Notes: generated by a model from the letters alone, not told the origin. Positions 53,802-63,468 are shown, counted from the first letter of the stretch. The stretch: 64,000 bases of DNA from Nodosilinea nodulosa PCC 7104 (GCF_000309385.1 NZ_JH976537.1:4265984-4329983); one strand, 5' to 3'. Made by a program: numbers and translations.

Positions 53802-54848
53802 CTAATCTTCTTCGACCATCAGTCGCCAGCGGATAGTTTGGGCGGTGACGCTGTCGATTTCGCCCAGGCGCACCTGCACCGTTTCGCTGGTGACGGGGCC
53901 GAGGGCGGTAAGCAGGGCGCGCAGGTTGGGAGTGCTCTCGCCGCTGTCCACAAATACCCGTTCGGCTAGCTGGTTCAGCCGTTTCCAGGCGGTGAAGAGC
54001 TTGACGGCGGTCTGCTCGATCTGGGCGGCCTGGGCCACCATGTCGGCGGCGGAGTTGAGGCAGCCCACCCGCAGGGCCTCTTCGAGGGCCAGCTCCAGGT
54101 CGACGCCGCTGGCTTCGAGCAGCTGCACCTGGTTGGCGGAGGCCAGGTATTTGGAGAGGTAGCGGGCTTCAGCGGTGACCTGCTTGAGGGTATCGAGATC
54201 GGGATTGAGTTCGACTTCGGTTTTGAGGGTGCTCTGGTGGGTGGGGGGCAGCTTTTCCATCTCTTTGACCAGGGGCGCGATGTAGCGGGTGGGGATGGTG
54301 TTGTTGGCGGCTTTTTCCCGCAGGGTTTCGGGAATTAAATCGGAGGTCATGGCGGCCCATTCGTTGGCTACCTGGCGCACTTCGCGGCGGGTGATGTGGT
54401 CGCCCTTGCGGGCCGAGTCGCTGACCAGCTGCTGCACTTCGGGGGCGGCTTTGGCGGTTTCCACAAAGGCGCGCTTGCTGAACTGGTTCACCTCTTTGGG
54501 GGTGAGCATACCGGCGTCGAGCAGCTGGTCGGCGCTTTCGGCCAGTTCGATCAGGTTGTAGGCGTGGCTTTTGGTAATTTCGCGGTCCTTGAGCCAGTTG
54601 AGAAAGCCGGTGCCGCGCCCGTCGCCGCCGCGCTTTTCGCGATCGCGCACCGTCCGCAAAATTCTGCCGCGCCAGATGTCGGTTTGCAGATCGAAGCGAT
54701 CGCACACCTGCCAGGCGGCCTCCATCTGCTGATTAAACTCGTAGTCAGAGATGGCTTCATCGCTAGGGTCCGGCAGGGCTAAGGTCAGCTCTCCCGCCTG
54801 CATTGCTGACTCGATCGCCTCAGAAGAATAGGGCATTGTCGCCGTCAC
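53802..54848 (-). CDS. Conserved hypothetical protein with HTH-like segment
   Basis: The 348-residue protein is helical and charged. The segment FLNWLKDREITKSHAYNLIE with LAESADQLL (about 82-112) resembles the helix-turn-helix of DUF3102/KfrA-like plasmid and phage proteins. The rest, including WKRLNQLAERVFVDS, shows no known domain. It is probably a conserved cyanobacterial protein; a DNA-binding role is inference. It starts at ATG 54848 or 54836 (MPYSSEAIESAM). Confidence 0.65.
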   Translation of the reverse strand: MTATMPYSSEAIESAMQAGELTLALPDPSDEAISDYEFNQQMEAAWQVCDRFDLQTDIWRGRILRTVRDREKRGGDGRGTGFLNWLKDREITKSHAYNLIELAESADQLLDAGMLTPKEVNQFSKRAFVETAKAAPEVQQLVSDSARKGDHITRREVRQVANEWAAMTSDLIPETLREKAANNTIPTRYIAPLVKEMEKLPPTHQSTLKTEVELNPDLDTLKQVTAEARYLSKYLASANQVQLLEASGVDLELALEEALRVGCLNSAADMVAQAAQIEQTAVKLFTAWKRLNQLAERVFVDSGESTPNLRALLTALGPVTSETVQVRLGEIDSVTAQTIRWRLMVEED

Positions 54849-54899
54849 ACCGTCGATACCACACGCACAGGCTGTTCATTCTCCCACGTCTGCGCATGG

Positions 54900-54926
54900 A
54901 AAAGCCCCCGCTGGGCAGGGGCTTTT
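54900..54926 (-). terminator. Bidirectional terminator hairpin
   Basis: AAAAGCCCCC (54900-54909) and GGGGCTTTT (54918-54926) form a stem with A- and T-runs at the ends, so it could work on both strands. It lies just beyond the stop of the DUF4168 gene and ends that transcript. Confidence 0.75.
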
Positions 54927-54947
54927 AGGAAGAGGCGGCGATCGCAA

Positions 54948-55457
54948 CTACTTGACCAATCGTTCGGCAATGGCCTGTTGCAGATCGGTGTCCTGCTGAG
55001 CCTGGGCCAGAATTTGCTCAAACTCATCGACCGTTAGAGAATGGGCCTCGATGGCCGCCTGCATTTCCTGGCGCGCGCCTGCGCGCAGGGTGGCGACCTG
55101 TTCGGCGGCGGCGGCAAACTGTTCGGCCTGCTCCGGGGATACATCGGTGGCCGTTTCGGGGGTCTGCTGCGATGCCGCGATCGCATTGTAGGTGTCTACC
55201 GTAAGCCCTTGAGCTTCCACGGCGTTGACCAGGTCGGCCTGCACAGCTTGCTGAATGGTTTGAATAGCCTGGTAGGCATTGGCAAAACTATCGATTTGCT
55301 CCTCAGATACCTCCATGGGCTCAGGGGTTGGCTCGGGCGCGGCCTGGGCAGGCTGATCGGGGGCAGGAGCGCCCTGGGTTTGGGCCATCACCGCCGCTGG
55401 GGTGCCCAGCAAAACGGTGGAGGCCAGCAGACTCTTGAGCAGGGTTGATGGTTTCAT
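54948..55457 (-). CDS. DUF4168 exported protein
   Basis: The 169-residue protein has a signal peptide (MKPSTLLKSLLASTVLLGTP, cut near AVMAQ) and then a Pro/Ala/Gln-rich linker. Two helical DUF4168-type units follow: VSEEQIDSFANAYQAIQTIQ at about 50-70 and a second one (VSPEQAEQFAAAAEQVATLR) at about 106-126. It probably sits in the periplasm. The function is unknown. A terminator lies just after it. Confidence 0.85.
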   Translation of the reverse strand: MKPSTLLKSLLASTVLLGTPAAVMAQTQGAPAPDQPAQAAPEPTPEPMEVSEEQIDSFANAYQAIQTIQQAVQADLVNAVEAQGLTVDTYNAIAASQQTPETATDVSPEQAEQFAAAAEQVATLRAGARQEMQAAIEAHSLTVDEFEQILAQAQQDTDLQQAIAERLVK

Positions 55458-55784
55458 CGCGATTGTCCTCGCATATCATCAGCCGCGAACGACCCTGGGG
55501 AGGTTCGCAGCGGAGCACCGGAAAACCGATGCCCTTGGGGTGTCACCCTAGGGGGTGATCGTGGCTGTGAGATGACGACCGTGTTGCAGCAGCGTGGCAT
55601 CCCTGTGTCGATGGTGTGACGGCAGGTCGATATCGCCGATCAGCTCGACCTGGAATGGCCGGAATAGCCCAGATGGCAGTTAGACGCCGCGAAAGGTCAA
55701 ACTCGCTCCCAAAATACTGGCAACCATAGGCCAGTTCAGCACATTGCCTTAAACTGTAGGGGCAGATCAAAAGCATTGATTACC
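55458..55784. other. Intergenic region before ndhS
   Basis: This 327-bp gap separates the divergent DUF4168 and ndhS genes, so both promoters should lie here. An imperfect palindrome (GGGTGTCACCCTAGGGGGTGA) is near 55537-55557. Otherwise no gene or RNA signal is visible. Confidence 0.35.
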
Positions 55785-55973
55785 ATGATTTTTCCTGGGG
55801 CTCCAGTTACGGTTATCAACGTCAACGATACCTACTACGGTTTTCAGGGGCTGGTGCAGCGCATCACCGATGGCAAGGTGGCCGTCCTGTTCGAGGGCGG
55901 CAACTGGGATAAGCTCGTCACCTTTAATATGTCTGAGCTGGAGCCGGTTAGCTCTTCCGGCAAGCGGCGCTAG
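55785..55973 (+). CDS. ndhS: NAD(P)H dehydrogenase (NDH-1) subunit S
   Basis: NdhS is the ferredoxin-binding subunit of the photosynthetic NDH-1 complex in cyanobacteria and chloroplasts. The 62-residue protein has the SH3-like core [20 protein letters not shown] and [20 protein letters not shown], which match NdhS from memory. It ends with a basic tail (SSGKRR). ATG 55785 ([11 protein letters not shown]) is preferred to the upstream TTG. The next gene starts 2 bp after the stop, so they form one operon. Confidence 0.85.
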   Translation: MIFPGAPVTVINVNDTYYGFQGLVQRITDGKVAVLFEGGNWDKLVTFNMSELEPVSSSGKRR

Positions 55974-55975
55974 CT

Positions 55976-56632
55976 ATGCGCTTACCCCTGCCTCAGGGCG
56001 CGGCCCAGGCGCGGCAGCCCGACCACATTGCCGAGGTGATTGAAACGGCGACCACCGAGTTTTTGGCCCAGTGCCTGGAGCCAGAGGCGCTTGCTTTCTC
56101 GCCGATGCCTCCCTTTGGCAGCTGGGTTACCGCCGTGGATGAAGAGTCGGCCAATATGGTCTATGGCATTGTCTACCATGCCACCACCAGCCCGATTGAC
56201 TCGGTTCATCGAGCCAGGGCGCTGGGGCTGTCGCTCGAAGATCTGCGTCAGCAGCAGCCGCAAATTTTTGCCATGCTCAAAACCGAATTTAAAGCAGCGA
56301 TCGTGGGGTTTCGCGCTCCCGACCTGGCGGGTCAGCCCCTGGGGCCGCTGTTTCAGCACCTGCCGCCGCGTCCGCCCCAGGTGCATCAGGCCGTCTACCG
56401 CTGCACCCCAGAAGCGGTGATTGAGTTTACTGAGCAGCTCGATTTTTTGAGAACGCTGCTGGCGATGGGCAGTGCTCCGGTCGATAGCCTGGTGGCGGCG
56501 GTGCTGCGCCAGGGCTACCAGCTGCGCAAGCTCGATCGCCCCTGGCTGGTGCAGGCAGGCCGTAACCTGAGCATATTTCTGAAGGACGACTACGATCGCC
56601 TGCGCACTATTCTCGGCCAGGTCTACGCCTAG
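55976..56632 (+). CDS. Conserved cyanobacterial protein, possible HAS-barrel
   Basis: The 218-residue protein has a strand-rich N-terminal part (residues ~15-75, VIETATTEFLAQCLEPEALA then GSWVTAVDEESANMVYGIVY) that may be a HAS-like barrel, and a helical remainder (EAVIEFTEQLDFLRTLLAMG). The exact function is unknown. Its start lies 2 bp after ndhS and its end 2 bp before the next gene, so it probably works with NDH-1 or with the oxidoreductase; this is inference. Confidence 0.7.
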   Translation: MRLPLPQGAAQARQPDHIAEVIETATTEFLAQCLEPEALAFSPMPPFGSWVTAVDEESANMVYGIVYHATTSPIDSVHRARALGLSLEDLRQQQPQIFAMLKTEFKAAIVGFRAPDLAGQPLGPLFQHLPPRPPQVHQAVYRCTPEAVIEFTEQLDFLRTLLAMGSAPVDSLVAAVLRQGYQLRKLDRPWLVQAGRNLSIFLKDDYDRLRTILGQVYA

Positions 56633-56634
56633 TC

Positions 56635-57816
56635 ATGCAAACCTTTGACTGGATTGTGGTTGGCAATGGTTTGGTGGGTGCTGCCGTCAGCTACGAGCTG
56701 GCCCGGTGCGGTCTCTCGGTGCTGCTGCTCGATTCCGCTCTGGAACCCGGCAGCGCCACCCGCTACAGCTACGGCGGCATTCCCTACTGGTCGGGCAGTA
56801 CTGAGCTGACCCGGCAGCTCTGCCGCGAAGGCATTGCCAAGCATCGCCAGCTCGGCGACGAGCTAGACGGCGATACTCAATTTCGTGACTTAGATCTGCT
56901 GCTGACCCTGGCGGCTGACGGCGATCCCATGGCGGCCGCGGCCCCCTATGCCCAGTGCATGACGCCGCCCCAGTTTGTCTCCGCCGCCGTGGCCCAGGAG
57001 CTGGAGCCGCTGCTGAATCGGGATGCGATCGCAGGCGCATTTACCGTGCGCCACGGGCATGTTTCTCCCGCTGCCCTGGTCGGCGCCTATAACCATGCCT
57101 TTAAGCGGTTGGGCGGCACCCAAATGATTGCTTCTGCAATCGATCTGGTCCGCATCAAGGATCGAGTGACGGGCCTTCTCACCGCCGAGCAGGCTTACCC
57201 CGCCAAGCAGGTTCTAGTGGCCGCCGGGGCCTTTAGCCGGGCGCTGCTGCACCGGGCAAAGCTATCGGTTCCGCTCTACTACACCCACGCCGAGCTGATT
57301 GAAACACCGCCGCTGGATCTCACCCTGCGCGCCCTGATCATGCCGGCTCAGACCCAGCGGTTTGCCCTGGAGGCCAAGGCCAGTCAGCCAGCTACGGATG
57401 CCCAGTGGGATGAACCAGGCCACGAGGTCACGCCCTCCATTCTCGACAGCGGCGCCATTCAGTTTTTGGACGGACACCTGTGCCTCGGCCAGATTAGCCA
57501 CACCCTGACGGACCTGGAGGCAGAGCTAGATTGGGCAGAGAGCGATCGCCGCCTGCGCGCCGCCATCGCCTCCCAGATTCCGGCCCTGGCCGAGGTGCCC
57601 GGCACCTGGCGGCGCTGCCGGGTCAGCTTTAGCCGCGACGGGCTGCCCCTGGTGGGCCGTATCCCCGGGGTTGAGGGGCTGCATCTTATGGCCGGGTTTA
57701 GCGCCCCCTTTGTGTACCTGCCGCCCGTGGCTCAGCGGTTTGCCCAGAGCGCAGTAGGCGCGCCCGATCCGGTCATCGATGCCATGGCCGTCGGTCGTTT
57801 CGCCCAGCCCGACTAA
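56635..57816 (+). CDS. FAD-dependent oxidoreductase (DAO family)
   Basis: The 393-residue protein has an N-terminal FAD fold, WIVVGNGLVGAAVSYELARC followed by LLLDSALEPG, and the DAO-type C-terminal motif RVSFSRDGLPLVGRIPGVEG. Members oxidise amines such as glycine, sarcosine or D-amino acids. The substrate is not determined. It is tightly packed after the gene at 55976 (2 bp), making an ndhS-X-oxidoreductase operon. Confidence 0.88.
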   Translation: MQTFDWIVVGNGLVGAAVSYELARCGLSVLLLDSALEPGSATRYSYGGIPYWSGSTELTRQLCREGIAKHRQLGDELDGDTQFRDLDLLLTLAADGDPMAAAAPYAQCMTPPQFVSAAVAQELEPLLNRDAIAGAFTVRHGHVSPAALVGAYNHAFKRLGGTQMIASAIDLVRIKDRVTGLLTAEQAYPAKQVLVAAGAFSRALLHRAKLSVPLYYTHAELIETPPLDLTLRALIMPAQTQRFALEAKASQPATDAQWDEPGHEVTPSILDSGAIQFLDGHLCLGQISHTLTDLEAELDWAESDRRLRAAIASQIPALAEVPGTWRRCRVSFSRDGLPLVGRIPGVEGLHLMAGFSAPFVYLPPVAQRFAQSAVGAPDPVIDAMAVGRFAQPD

Positions 57817-57827
57817 AGCCTCCCAGG

Positions 57828-58766
57828 CTAAAGACTGGGGAACTCACCCATGAACTTGACCTCCGGCTGTAGCCGTACGGCCCAGCGCTCCTCCACCTGA
57901 TTCTGCACGTGGTGAATCAGGCGTTGAATATCCGTCGCGGTGGCACTGCCCAGGTTGACAATAAAGTTAGCGTGGCGCTCAGACACCTGGGCATTGCCGA
58001 TGCGATAGCCCTTGAGCCCAGCTTTTTCAATGAGAACCCCGGCCATATAGGGGTAGGGGTTGCGAAAGACGCTGCCGCAGTTGGGCCTGTCGTAGGGCTG
58101 GGTCGCCCGGCGCTGGTTGAGGCCGGCCAGGGTATCGGCCACCACCACCGCTGGGTCGTGGCCTGGTTCCAGCTGGAACGTTGCCTCTAGCACCACTTTT
58201 CGCCCCCCTTGCAGGGTTGAGGTGCGGTAGCGAAAGTCTAGGTCAGCGCGGGTAAGCTGCCCTAGGCTGGGCTCGGCTCCAAGGTCCGGGTCGAGCACGG
58301 TGGCCGAGATGAGACTGTCGGCCGCGCAGCCGCCGTGGGCACCGGCATTCATCACCACAGCTCCCCCCACGGTGCCCGGAATGCCCACGGCCCACTCCAG
58401 GCCGCGACAGCCGCGTTTGGCGGCCTTCCAGGCCAGAGTCGGCAGGGGTTCCCCAGCCGCTGCGGTGACCCGCCCGCTATCGTCAAATTGGGTGCTGCGC
58501 CAGCGCCGGGTGCAGAGCACCAGCCCTGCAATGCCGCGATCGCTGATCAGCAGGTTCGATCCGGCCCCCAGGGGAGTAATGGGAATACCCGCCGCGATCG
58601 CCCAGGCTAAGACCTGCTCAAACTCGCCCTGGTGGCGCGGCATAGCCAGCCACTCCGCCGCCCCCCCGACGCGGAAAGTGGTCAACGGCAGCAGCGATAC
58701 CTGTGGTTTCAGGCAGGCAAGGTGGGGTGCAACCCCGAGGGTTTGGTTCATGGCCCCAGCGCTCAA
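57828..58766 (-). CDS. murB: UDP-N-acetylmuramate dehydrogenase
   Basis: MurB reduces UDP-GlcNAc-enolpyruvate with NADPH and FAD in peptidoglycan synthesis. The 312-residue protein has TTFRVGGAAEWLAMPR, the FAD loop PLGAGSNLLISDRGIAGLVL, GIPGTVGGAVVMNAGAHGG, and the catalytic Ser in CGSVFRNPYPYMAG. The C-terminal HANFIVNLGSATATDIQ is normal. The start is ATG 58766 or 58751 (MNQTLGV). It follows murC on the same strand. Confidence 0.95.
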   Translation of the reverse strand: MSAGAMNQTLGVAPHLACLKPQVSLLPLTTFRVGGAAEWLAMPRHQGEFEQVLAWAIAAGIPITPLGAGSNLLISDRGIAGLVLCTRRWRSTQFDDSGRVTAAAGEPLPTLAWKAAKRGCRGLEWAVGIPGTVGGAVVMNAGAHGGCAADSLISATVLDPDLGAEPSLGQLTRADLDFRYRTSTLQGGRKVVLEATFQLEPGHDPAVVVADTLAGLNQRRATQPYDRPNCGSVFRNPYPYMAGVLIEKAGLKGYRIGNAQVSERHANFIVNLGSATATDIQRLIHHVQNQVEERWAVRLQPEVKFMGEFPSL

Positions 58767-58808
58767 CGGTCGTTCCCCATGCTAGCCAAATTACCAGGGG
58801 GCCGCTGC

Positions 58809-60362
58809 TCAGCAGGCCTCCTGAAGGGAGGGCACCTCTACCTCGGCGTAGTAGGCCATCACCTGGGGAATAATCTGGTTCAAATTGCCTGCTCCCATAA
58901 ACAGCACCAGGTCGCCGGGGCGCAGACTGTGGGCCAGGGCGGCCTGAATGTCGTCTAGGGTGTGGCCGTAGATAACGCGGGGATGGGATCGGGCGACCGC
59001 ATCCGCCAATTGGCGACCCGAAACCCCAAAGGTGTTGCTTTCGCCAGCGCTGTAAATGTCGGCCATAATCACCTGGTCGGCATCGCTAAAGGCATCGGTG
59101 AAGTCGTTGAGCAACGCTGCTGTACGGCTGAAGCGATGGGGCTGAAACACCGCTACTACGCGGCGGCCCTCGTGGCCGTGGCGGCTGTCGACCAGCGCTG
59201 CCAGCGATTGATCGGCCTTGATCCGGGCCGCCGCTAAGGTTGCCCGAATTTCGCTGGGGTGGTGGGCATAGTCGTCAAAAAACTGAATACCGTTGTAGCT
59301 GCCCCGGTGCTCAAAGCGGCGGCGGGCGCCGCAGAACTGCTCTAGGCTATCGGCAATATCGCCAAAGGCAACGCCCAGATGACGCCCCACGGCAACAGCG
59401 GCCAGCGCGTTGCTGAGATTGTGGCACCCCAGCACCCGTAGGTGTAGCATCCCCATCGGCTGGCCCTGCTCCCACACCAGGGCAGAGGTGCCATCGGCCC
59501 CAAATTGAACATCGGTGACGTAGTAGGTGGCGCTGGTAGCGGGGTCTAAACTGTAGGTTATATCCGGGCTGAGGCTGGTGCGTACTACATCGCAGTCGGC
59601 ACTGGCCACCAGCAGCCCGCACTGGCGCTGAAAGGTTTGGAAGGTGGTGACCACCTGCTCTAGATCGTGGTAGTGGTCGGTGTGGTCGAGCTCAATGTTG
59701 GTGACAACGCCGATACTGGCAGACAGCTTAGCCAGGGTGCCGTCGGACTCATCGGCCTCCGCCACCAGGTAGGGACCTTGGCCGAGGCGGGCATTGCCGC
59801 CCCAGCTTGAGACTTCACCGCCGACCACAATGGTGGGGTCCAGATTAGCGTTTAGGAGGAGATGGCCAATCATGCTGCTGGTAGTGGTTTTGCCGTGGGT
59901 ACCGGCTACAGCGATGCTGTTGTACTCCCGAATCAGTGCTGCCAGCAGGTCAGAACGGTGCAAAATGGGGCAGCCCAGCTCCAGGGCCGCCTGGTACTCT
60001 GGGTTGTGGGCGTCGATCGCGGTGGAGCAAACCACCTGAGGCGTTGCGTCTGTCGCCTCTGAGGCAAAGGGAGTCAGCCTGGGCTCGGAGGCCAGACCTG
60101 GTAATGGGCTGACCCACTCAGCAGCAGTTGCCAGCAAAGGCTGGTTGGCGTGCAGAAAATAGCTCAGGTTGGCGGCCTCTTGCTGCCAGAATATATGCGC
60201 CCCGGCCTCTTGCAGCCGACGGGTAATGTGGGTTAAGCGCAGGTCAGACCCGGATACGGGCAGGTTGCGCTTGGTCAGAATGTAGGCCAGTGCCGACATG
60301 CCAATGCCGCCTATCCCAATAAAATGAAAGGGCCTGCCGGTAAAATCTACGGAAATTGGCAT
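58809..60362 (-). CDS. murC: UDP-N-acetylmuramate--L-alanine ligase
   Basis: MurC adds L-alanine to UDP-MurNAc. The 517-residue protein starts at ATG 60362 (MPISVDFTGRPFHFIGIGGI, then GMSALAYIL) and has the ATP loop GTHGKTTTS at 154-162, AEADESDGTLAKL, and DDYAHHPSEIRATL near the middle. Between residues ~74 and ~109 it has an extra loop (LATAAEWVSPLPGLASEPRL and beyond) not found in most MurC. The gene pairs with murB and lies divergent from gap2. Confidence 0.95.
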   Translation of the reverse strand: MPISVDFTGRPFHFIGIGGIGMSALAYILTKRNLPVSGSDLRLTHITRRLQEAGAHIFWQQEAANLSYFLHANQPLLATAAEWVSPLPGLASEPRLTPFASEATDATPQVVCSTAIDAHNPEYQAALELGCPILHRSDLLAALIREYNSIAVAGTHGKTTTSSMIGHLLLNANLDPTIVVGGEVSSWGGNARLGQGPYLVAEADESDGTLAKLSASIGVVTNIELDHTDHYHDLEQVVTTFQTFQRQCGLLVASADCDVVRTSLSPDITYSLDPATSATYYVTDVQFGADGTSALVWEQGQPMGMLHLRVLGCHNLSNALAAVAVGRHLGVAFGDIADSLEQFCGARRRFEHRGSYNGIQFFDDYAHHPSEIRATLAAARIKADQSLAALVDSRHGHEGRRVVAVFQPHRFSRTAALLNDFTDAFSDADQVIMADIYSAGESNTFGVSGRQLADAVARSHPRVIYGHTLDDIQAALAHSLRPGDLVLFMGAGNLNQIIPQVMAYYAEVEVPSLQEAC

Positions 60363-60901
60363 CGTTACACTCCTTAGAACACCACACCACACCAAGTGTC
60401 AGGCGTAATCATAGCAAGAATTGCCGAATTGGCCTAAACATCGGCATTAGCCTGCCCAAGCCGCCCTGGCGCACGGCTGGGGGCCAGCGCCAGACTCTAC
60501 AGGACGGGCAATCGCTTCTACCTGTAAAGCCTCTGATACTGGCTGGCCTTAGGTTTAGCCTACCCCCGAGCGGAGCTGCCATCTCTGCTTTTGGGTCTAT
60601 ATCTTGCATTACAGCCAGCGGCTAAAAATCTAGCTATATATATAGACTGGATAAGCGGCATATCAATTTTCTATGAAAGCTAAATGAACAGAGTAGGAAT
60701 GCTTATGCCGCTCATTCAGCTTGATCCCTGAGGACGGCTGCCGTCCCGGGAAAAATGCAGCCATAGAATCGTCGGGCTATTGTTGGTGACTAAATAGATT
60801 CAGATCAATGGGTAGCCCCTATAAAGTGGATCATGCTTTGCGATATTATGGTGTCGTCTAAGAATAGATACCTAGTCGACTACAACAGAGGGTTAAACGC
60901 A
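60363..60901. promoter_or_regulatory. Divergent murC-gap2 intergenic region
   Basis: This 539-bp region carries the promoters of two divergent genes. A possible -10 box for gap2 is TATAAA at 60820-60825. GGACGGCTGCCGTCC near 60732-60746 could form a hairpin in a long leader. ATATATATA near 60635 is AT-rich. No small ORF or tRNA is seen. Confidence 0.4.
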
Positions 60902-61915
60902 GTGGTTAGAGTAGCAATTAATGGTTTTGGCCGCATTGGTCGTAATTTTCTGCGCTGCTGGTTGACGCGCGAAAACAGCCAGCTTGAGGTGGTAGCTATC
61001 AATGATACGTCTGATCCTAAGACTAACTCCCACCTGCTGAAGTATGACTCTATGCTGGGTCGCCTTGATGCTGATGTCAGCGCTGGGGAGGACACGCTGA
61101 TTGTCAACGGTAAGACCATCAAGTGCTACTCCGATCGCAACCCCAACAACCTGCCCTGGGACGCCTGGGACATTGACCTGGTGATTGAGTCTACCGGCGT
61201 GTTTGTCAGTGAAGAGGGCGCGTCTCGCCACATCGAGGCCGGGGCCAAGAAAGTACTCATCACCGCGCCCGGCAAGGGCGGCGGCATTGGCACCTACGTC
61301 ATGGGGGTCAACGATAAAGACTACACCCACGACAAGCACAACGTCGTGAGCAACGCCAGCTGCACCACCAACTGTCTGGCTCCGGTGGTGAAGGTGCTGA
61401 ACGATAACTTCGGCATCATCAAAGGCACCATGACCACCACCCACAGCTACACCGGCGACCAGCGCCTGCTGGATGCCAGCCACCGCGACCTGCGCCGGGC
61501 GCGGGCGGCGGCACTCAATATTGTGCCCACTACCACCGGAGCCGCTAAGGCTGTGGCCCTGGTGATTCCTGAAATGGCGGGTAAGCTCAACGGCATCGCC
61601 CTGCGGGTGCCCACCCCCAACGTATCGGTGGTGGACCTGGTGGTGCAGGTGGAGACCCCTGCGATCGCCGAGCAGGTCAACGAAGTGCTGAAAGCCGCCG
61701 CCGAAGGCTCGATGAAGGGCATTCTGGCCTACAGTGACCTGCCGCTGGTATCGATTGACTACCGCAAGACCGACGAGTCCTCTATCGTTGACTCTAGCCT
61801 GACCATGGTGATGGGCGGCGACATGGTGAAAGTGGTGGCCTGGTACGACAACGAGTGGGGCTATAGCCAGCGGGTAGTTGACCTGGCCGAAATGGTGGCC
61901 GCTAACTGGAAGTAG
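60902..61915 (+). CDS. gap2: Glyceraldehyde-3-phosphate dehydrogenase, Gap2 (NADP-type)
   Basis: Gap2 is the Calvin-cycle enzyme that reduces 1,3-bisphosphoglycerate with NADPH or NADH. It reads 337 residues from GTG 60902 ([20 protein letters not shown]), the known length of cyanobacterial Gap2. The catalytic Cys154 is in [12 protein letters not shown]. The loop [16 protein letters not shown] (residues ~35-50) is of the type that lets NADP bind. The frame is open upstream to 60833, but homology fixes the start at GTG 60902. Confidence 0.95.
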   Translation: MVRVAINGFGRIGRNFLRCWLTRENSQLEVVAINDTSDPKTNSHLLKYDSMLGRLDADVSAGEDTLIVNGKTIKCYSDRNPNNLPWDAWDIDLVIESTGVFVSEEGASRHIEAGAKKVLITAPGKGGGIGTYVMGVNDKDYTHDKHNVVSNASCTTNCLAPVVKVLNDNFGIIKGTMTTTHSYTGDQRLLDASHRDLRRARAAALNIVPTTTGAAKAVALVIPEMAGKLNGIALRVPTPNVSVVDLVVQVETPAIAEQVNEVLKAAAEGSMKGILAYSDLPLVSIDYRKTDESSIVDSSLTMVMGGDMVKVVAWYDNEWGYSQRVVDLAEMVAANWK

Positions 61916-61970
61916 GCCAAGCTAGCCTGGCCTAAGTCACCTGAGCCTGTGCATTAATAGCCGTGCATTC

Positions 61971-62008
61971 ACAAAAGAGGGGACAGCGGACGCTATCCCC
62001 TCTTTTGT
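61971..62008 (+). terminator. Terminator hairpin between gap2 and the TPR gene
   Basis: ACAAAAGAGGGGACAGCG (61971-61988) pairs with CGCTATCCCCTCTTTTGT (61991-62008) with one mismatch, and A- and T-runs occur at both ends. It lies between convergent genes and should serve both. Confidence 0.8.
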
Positions 62009-62078
62009 CTTAACTGGATCTATTTTGACCCGCTTTGCCTGGTCAGAGAAAATGGTCTAGAGAGGACGGCCTAGATTC

Positions 62079-63083
62079 CTACATTGAGGGCAGCTCTGGG
62101 TGCAGAGCCGCTACCCGCGCCTCGCTCAGCGCTTCGTAGCCCCGCTTGAGATCGTCGAGGAGGACCGCTGCACCCTTGGTATCGCCCAGGGCGCAGGCTA
62201 TAGACAGGTGGTGCTGGAGATGCACAATGGCTCGGTTGTGATCGCCCATGGCAATGCTGGCATGGGTGAGCTGGACAAGAATTCGGCGGGTGGTGCGGCT
62301 GTCAGCGGGGGTGTTGCCGTCAGCGCTGACGGCGATAAATCTCTCGTAGCAGTCAACCGCCTGGGGATACTCCCGCAGGGTGAGGTAGGTGTTGCCCAGG
62401 TTTTGCAAGATCTGGAGCCTGGTGTTGCGAGTCGCACCGTGGTCGGAACCCGACTGGGAGCGATTAGCCGCTCCGGAATCGCCCAGGGTGGTCGCTATCA
62501 TCAGGCTGGCTTCGTAGAGGGTGGCGGCCTGGCGGGTGAGCCCCTTAGCGCGGTAAACCATGGCCAGGTTGTTGAGCGATCGCATTTCGCCGGGGCGATC
62601 GCCAATTTTTTTGGCCAAGGTCAAGCTCTGGCCCATGTATTCTAAGGCCCGCTGCAGGTTGCCCAGGTGGCGATAGCTGTTGCCCAGGTGGTCTAGGGTC
62701 TGCTGCATCAGTGCGTCATCCCCTAGCTCACGGGCCACGCGCAGGCACTGCCGCCCGTAGTCTGCCGCCCACAGGTAATCTGCCACCCGGTAATACAGGC
62801 TGGCCAGGGTCAGCAGCACCTTGGCCTGGCGCTGCTTGTCGCCCAGGTTGCGGTAGCTCTGCAGCGCCTGCTGCAGCAGGGCCAGGGCTGGCGTGTACTG
62901 TCCCTTGCGAAGATGCGCCAGCCCCTGCTTTAGCCACTGGGACGCCTCTGCTTCCTGGCACTGATGGTAACCCTGGGCAATCCGCTCGGCCTGAGCTAAA
63001 AGTGACGGATCGCGTGGAATACGTACGGTGGTCTCGTCGGCGAGAATGTAAGTGGGGCGTAGAGGAGAATTTGAGGAGGTCAT
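62079..63083 (-). CDS. TPR protein
   Basis: The ~334-residue protein carries about five to six tetratricopeptide repeats (residues ~50-320), such as RKGQYTPALALLQQALQSYR, with RQCLRVARELGDDALMQQTL and LEYMGQSLTLAKKIGDRPGE. They are of the Gly/Leu-type seen in Rap-like or NB-ARC-linked arrays. No enzyme domain is present, so it is probably a scaffold. ATG 63083 (MTSSNSPLRP) or 63104 may be the start. Confidence 0.8.
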   Translation of the reverse strand: MTSSNSPLRPTYILADETTVRIPRDPSLLAQAERIAQGYHQCQEAEASQWLKQGLAHLRKGQYTPALALLQQALQSYRNLGDKQRQAKVLLTLASLYYRVADYLWAADYGRQCLRVARELGDDALMQQTLDHLGNSYRHLGNLQRALEYMGQSLTLAKKIGDRPGEMRSLNNLAMVYRAKGLTRQAATLYEASLMIATTLGDSGAANRSQSGSDHGATRNTRLQILQNLGNTYLTLREYPQAVDCYERFIAVSADGNTPADSRTTRRILVQLTHASIAMGDHNRAIVHLQHHLSIACALGDTKGAAVLLDDLKRGYEALSEARVAALHPELPSM

Positions 63084-63104
63084 AGGCCGAAGCCGCAGAG
63101 TCAC

Positions 63105-63468
63105 TGCGGGTGCATCTAAAGGGTTGTTATCACGGTGTGGTAGCAGGGTAGATCGCGTTGTCTTAATCGTAGATTTATAGTCTCTGGGTCAACACCGTGC
63201 TTTTACGACACATTATCTGGGGAAGTCCTCACTCCCTGCGCAAATCAACTGATATTCTCCGGGTTTGTGTGAGCAAAGGTGTCGCCCCAGCCAACGCTTT
63301 GCCGATCTGAGCAAAATCTGGGCCAAATCTGGGCCAAACTGACCCCCGGCATTTTATGAAGCTGACTGGTCTACTCCGTAGTTCCTCAGACCGCAGGTTT
63401 TTTGTGGCAAAGCCAGCGGCCTGGGTTAAGGTTGCTTCCACTGATTACACTGGAGAGGCTTCATCCGT
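63105..63468. other. Intergenic region before the radical SAM gene
   Basis: This gap separates the divergent TPR and radical SAM genes. It includes a direct repeat (AAATCTGGGCC twice near 63317-63340). A 64-codon open frame (63356-63550) overlaps the radical SAM start and is not supported. No RNA gene is seen. Confidence 0.35.
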
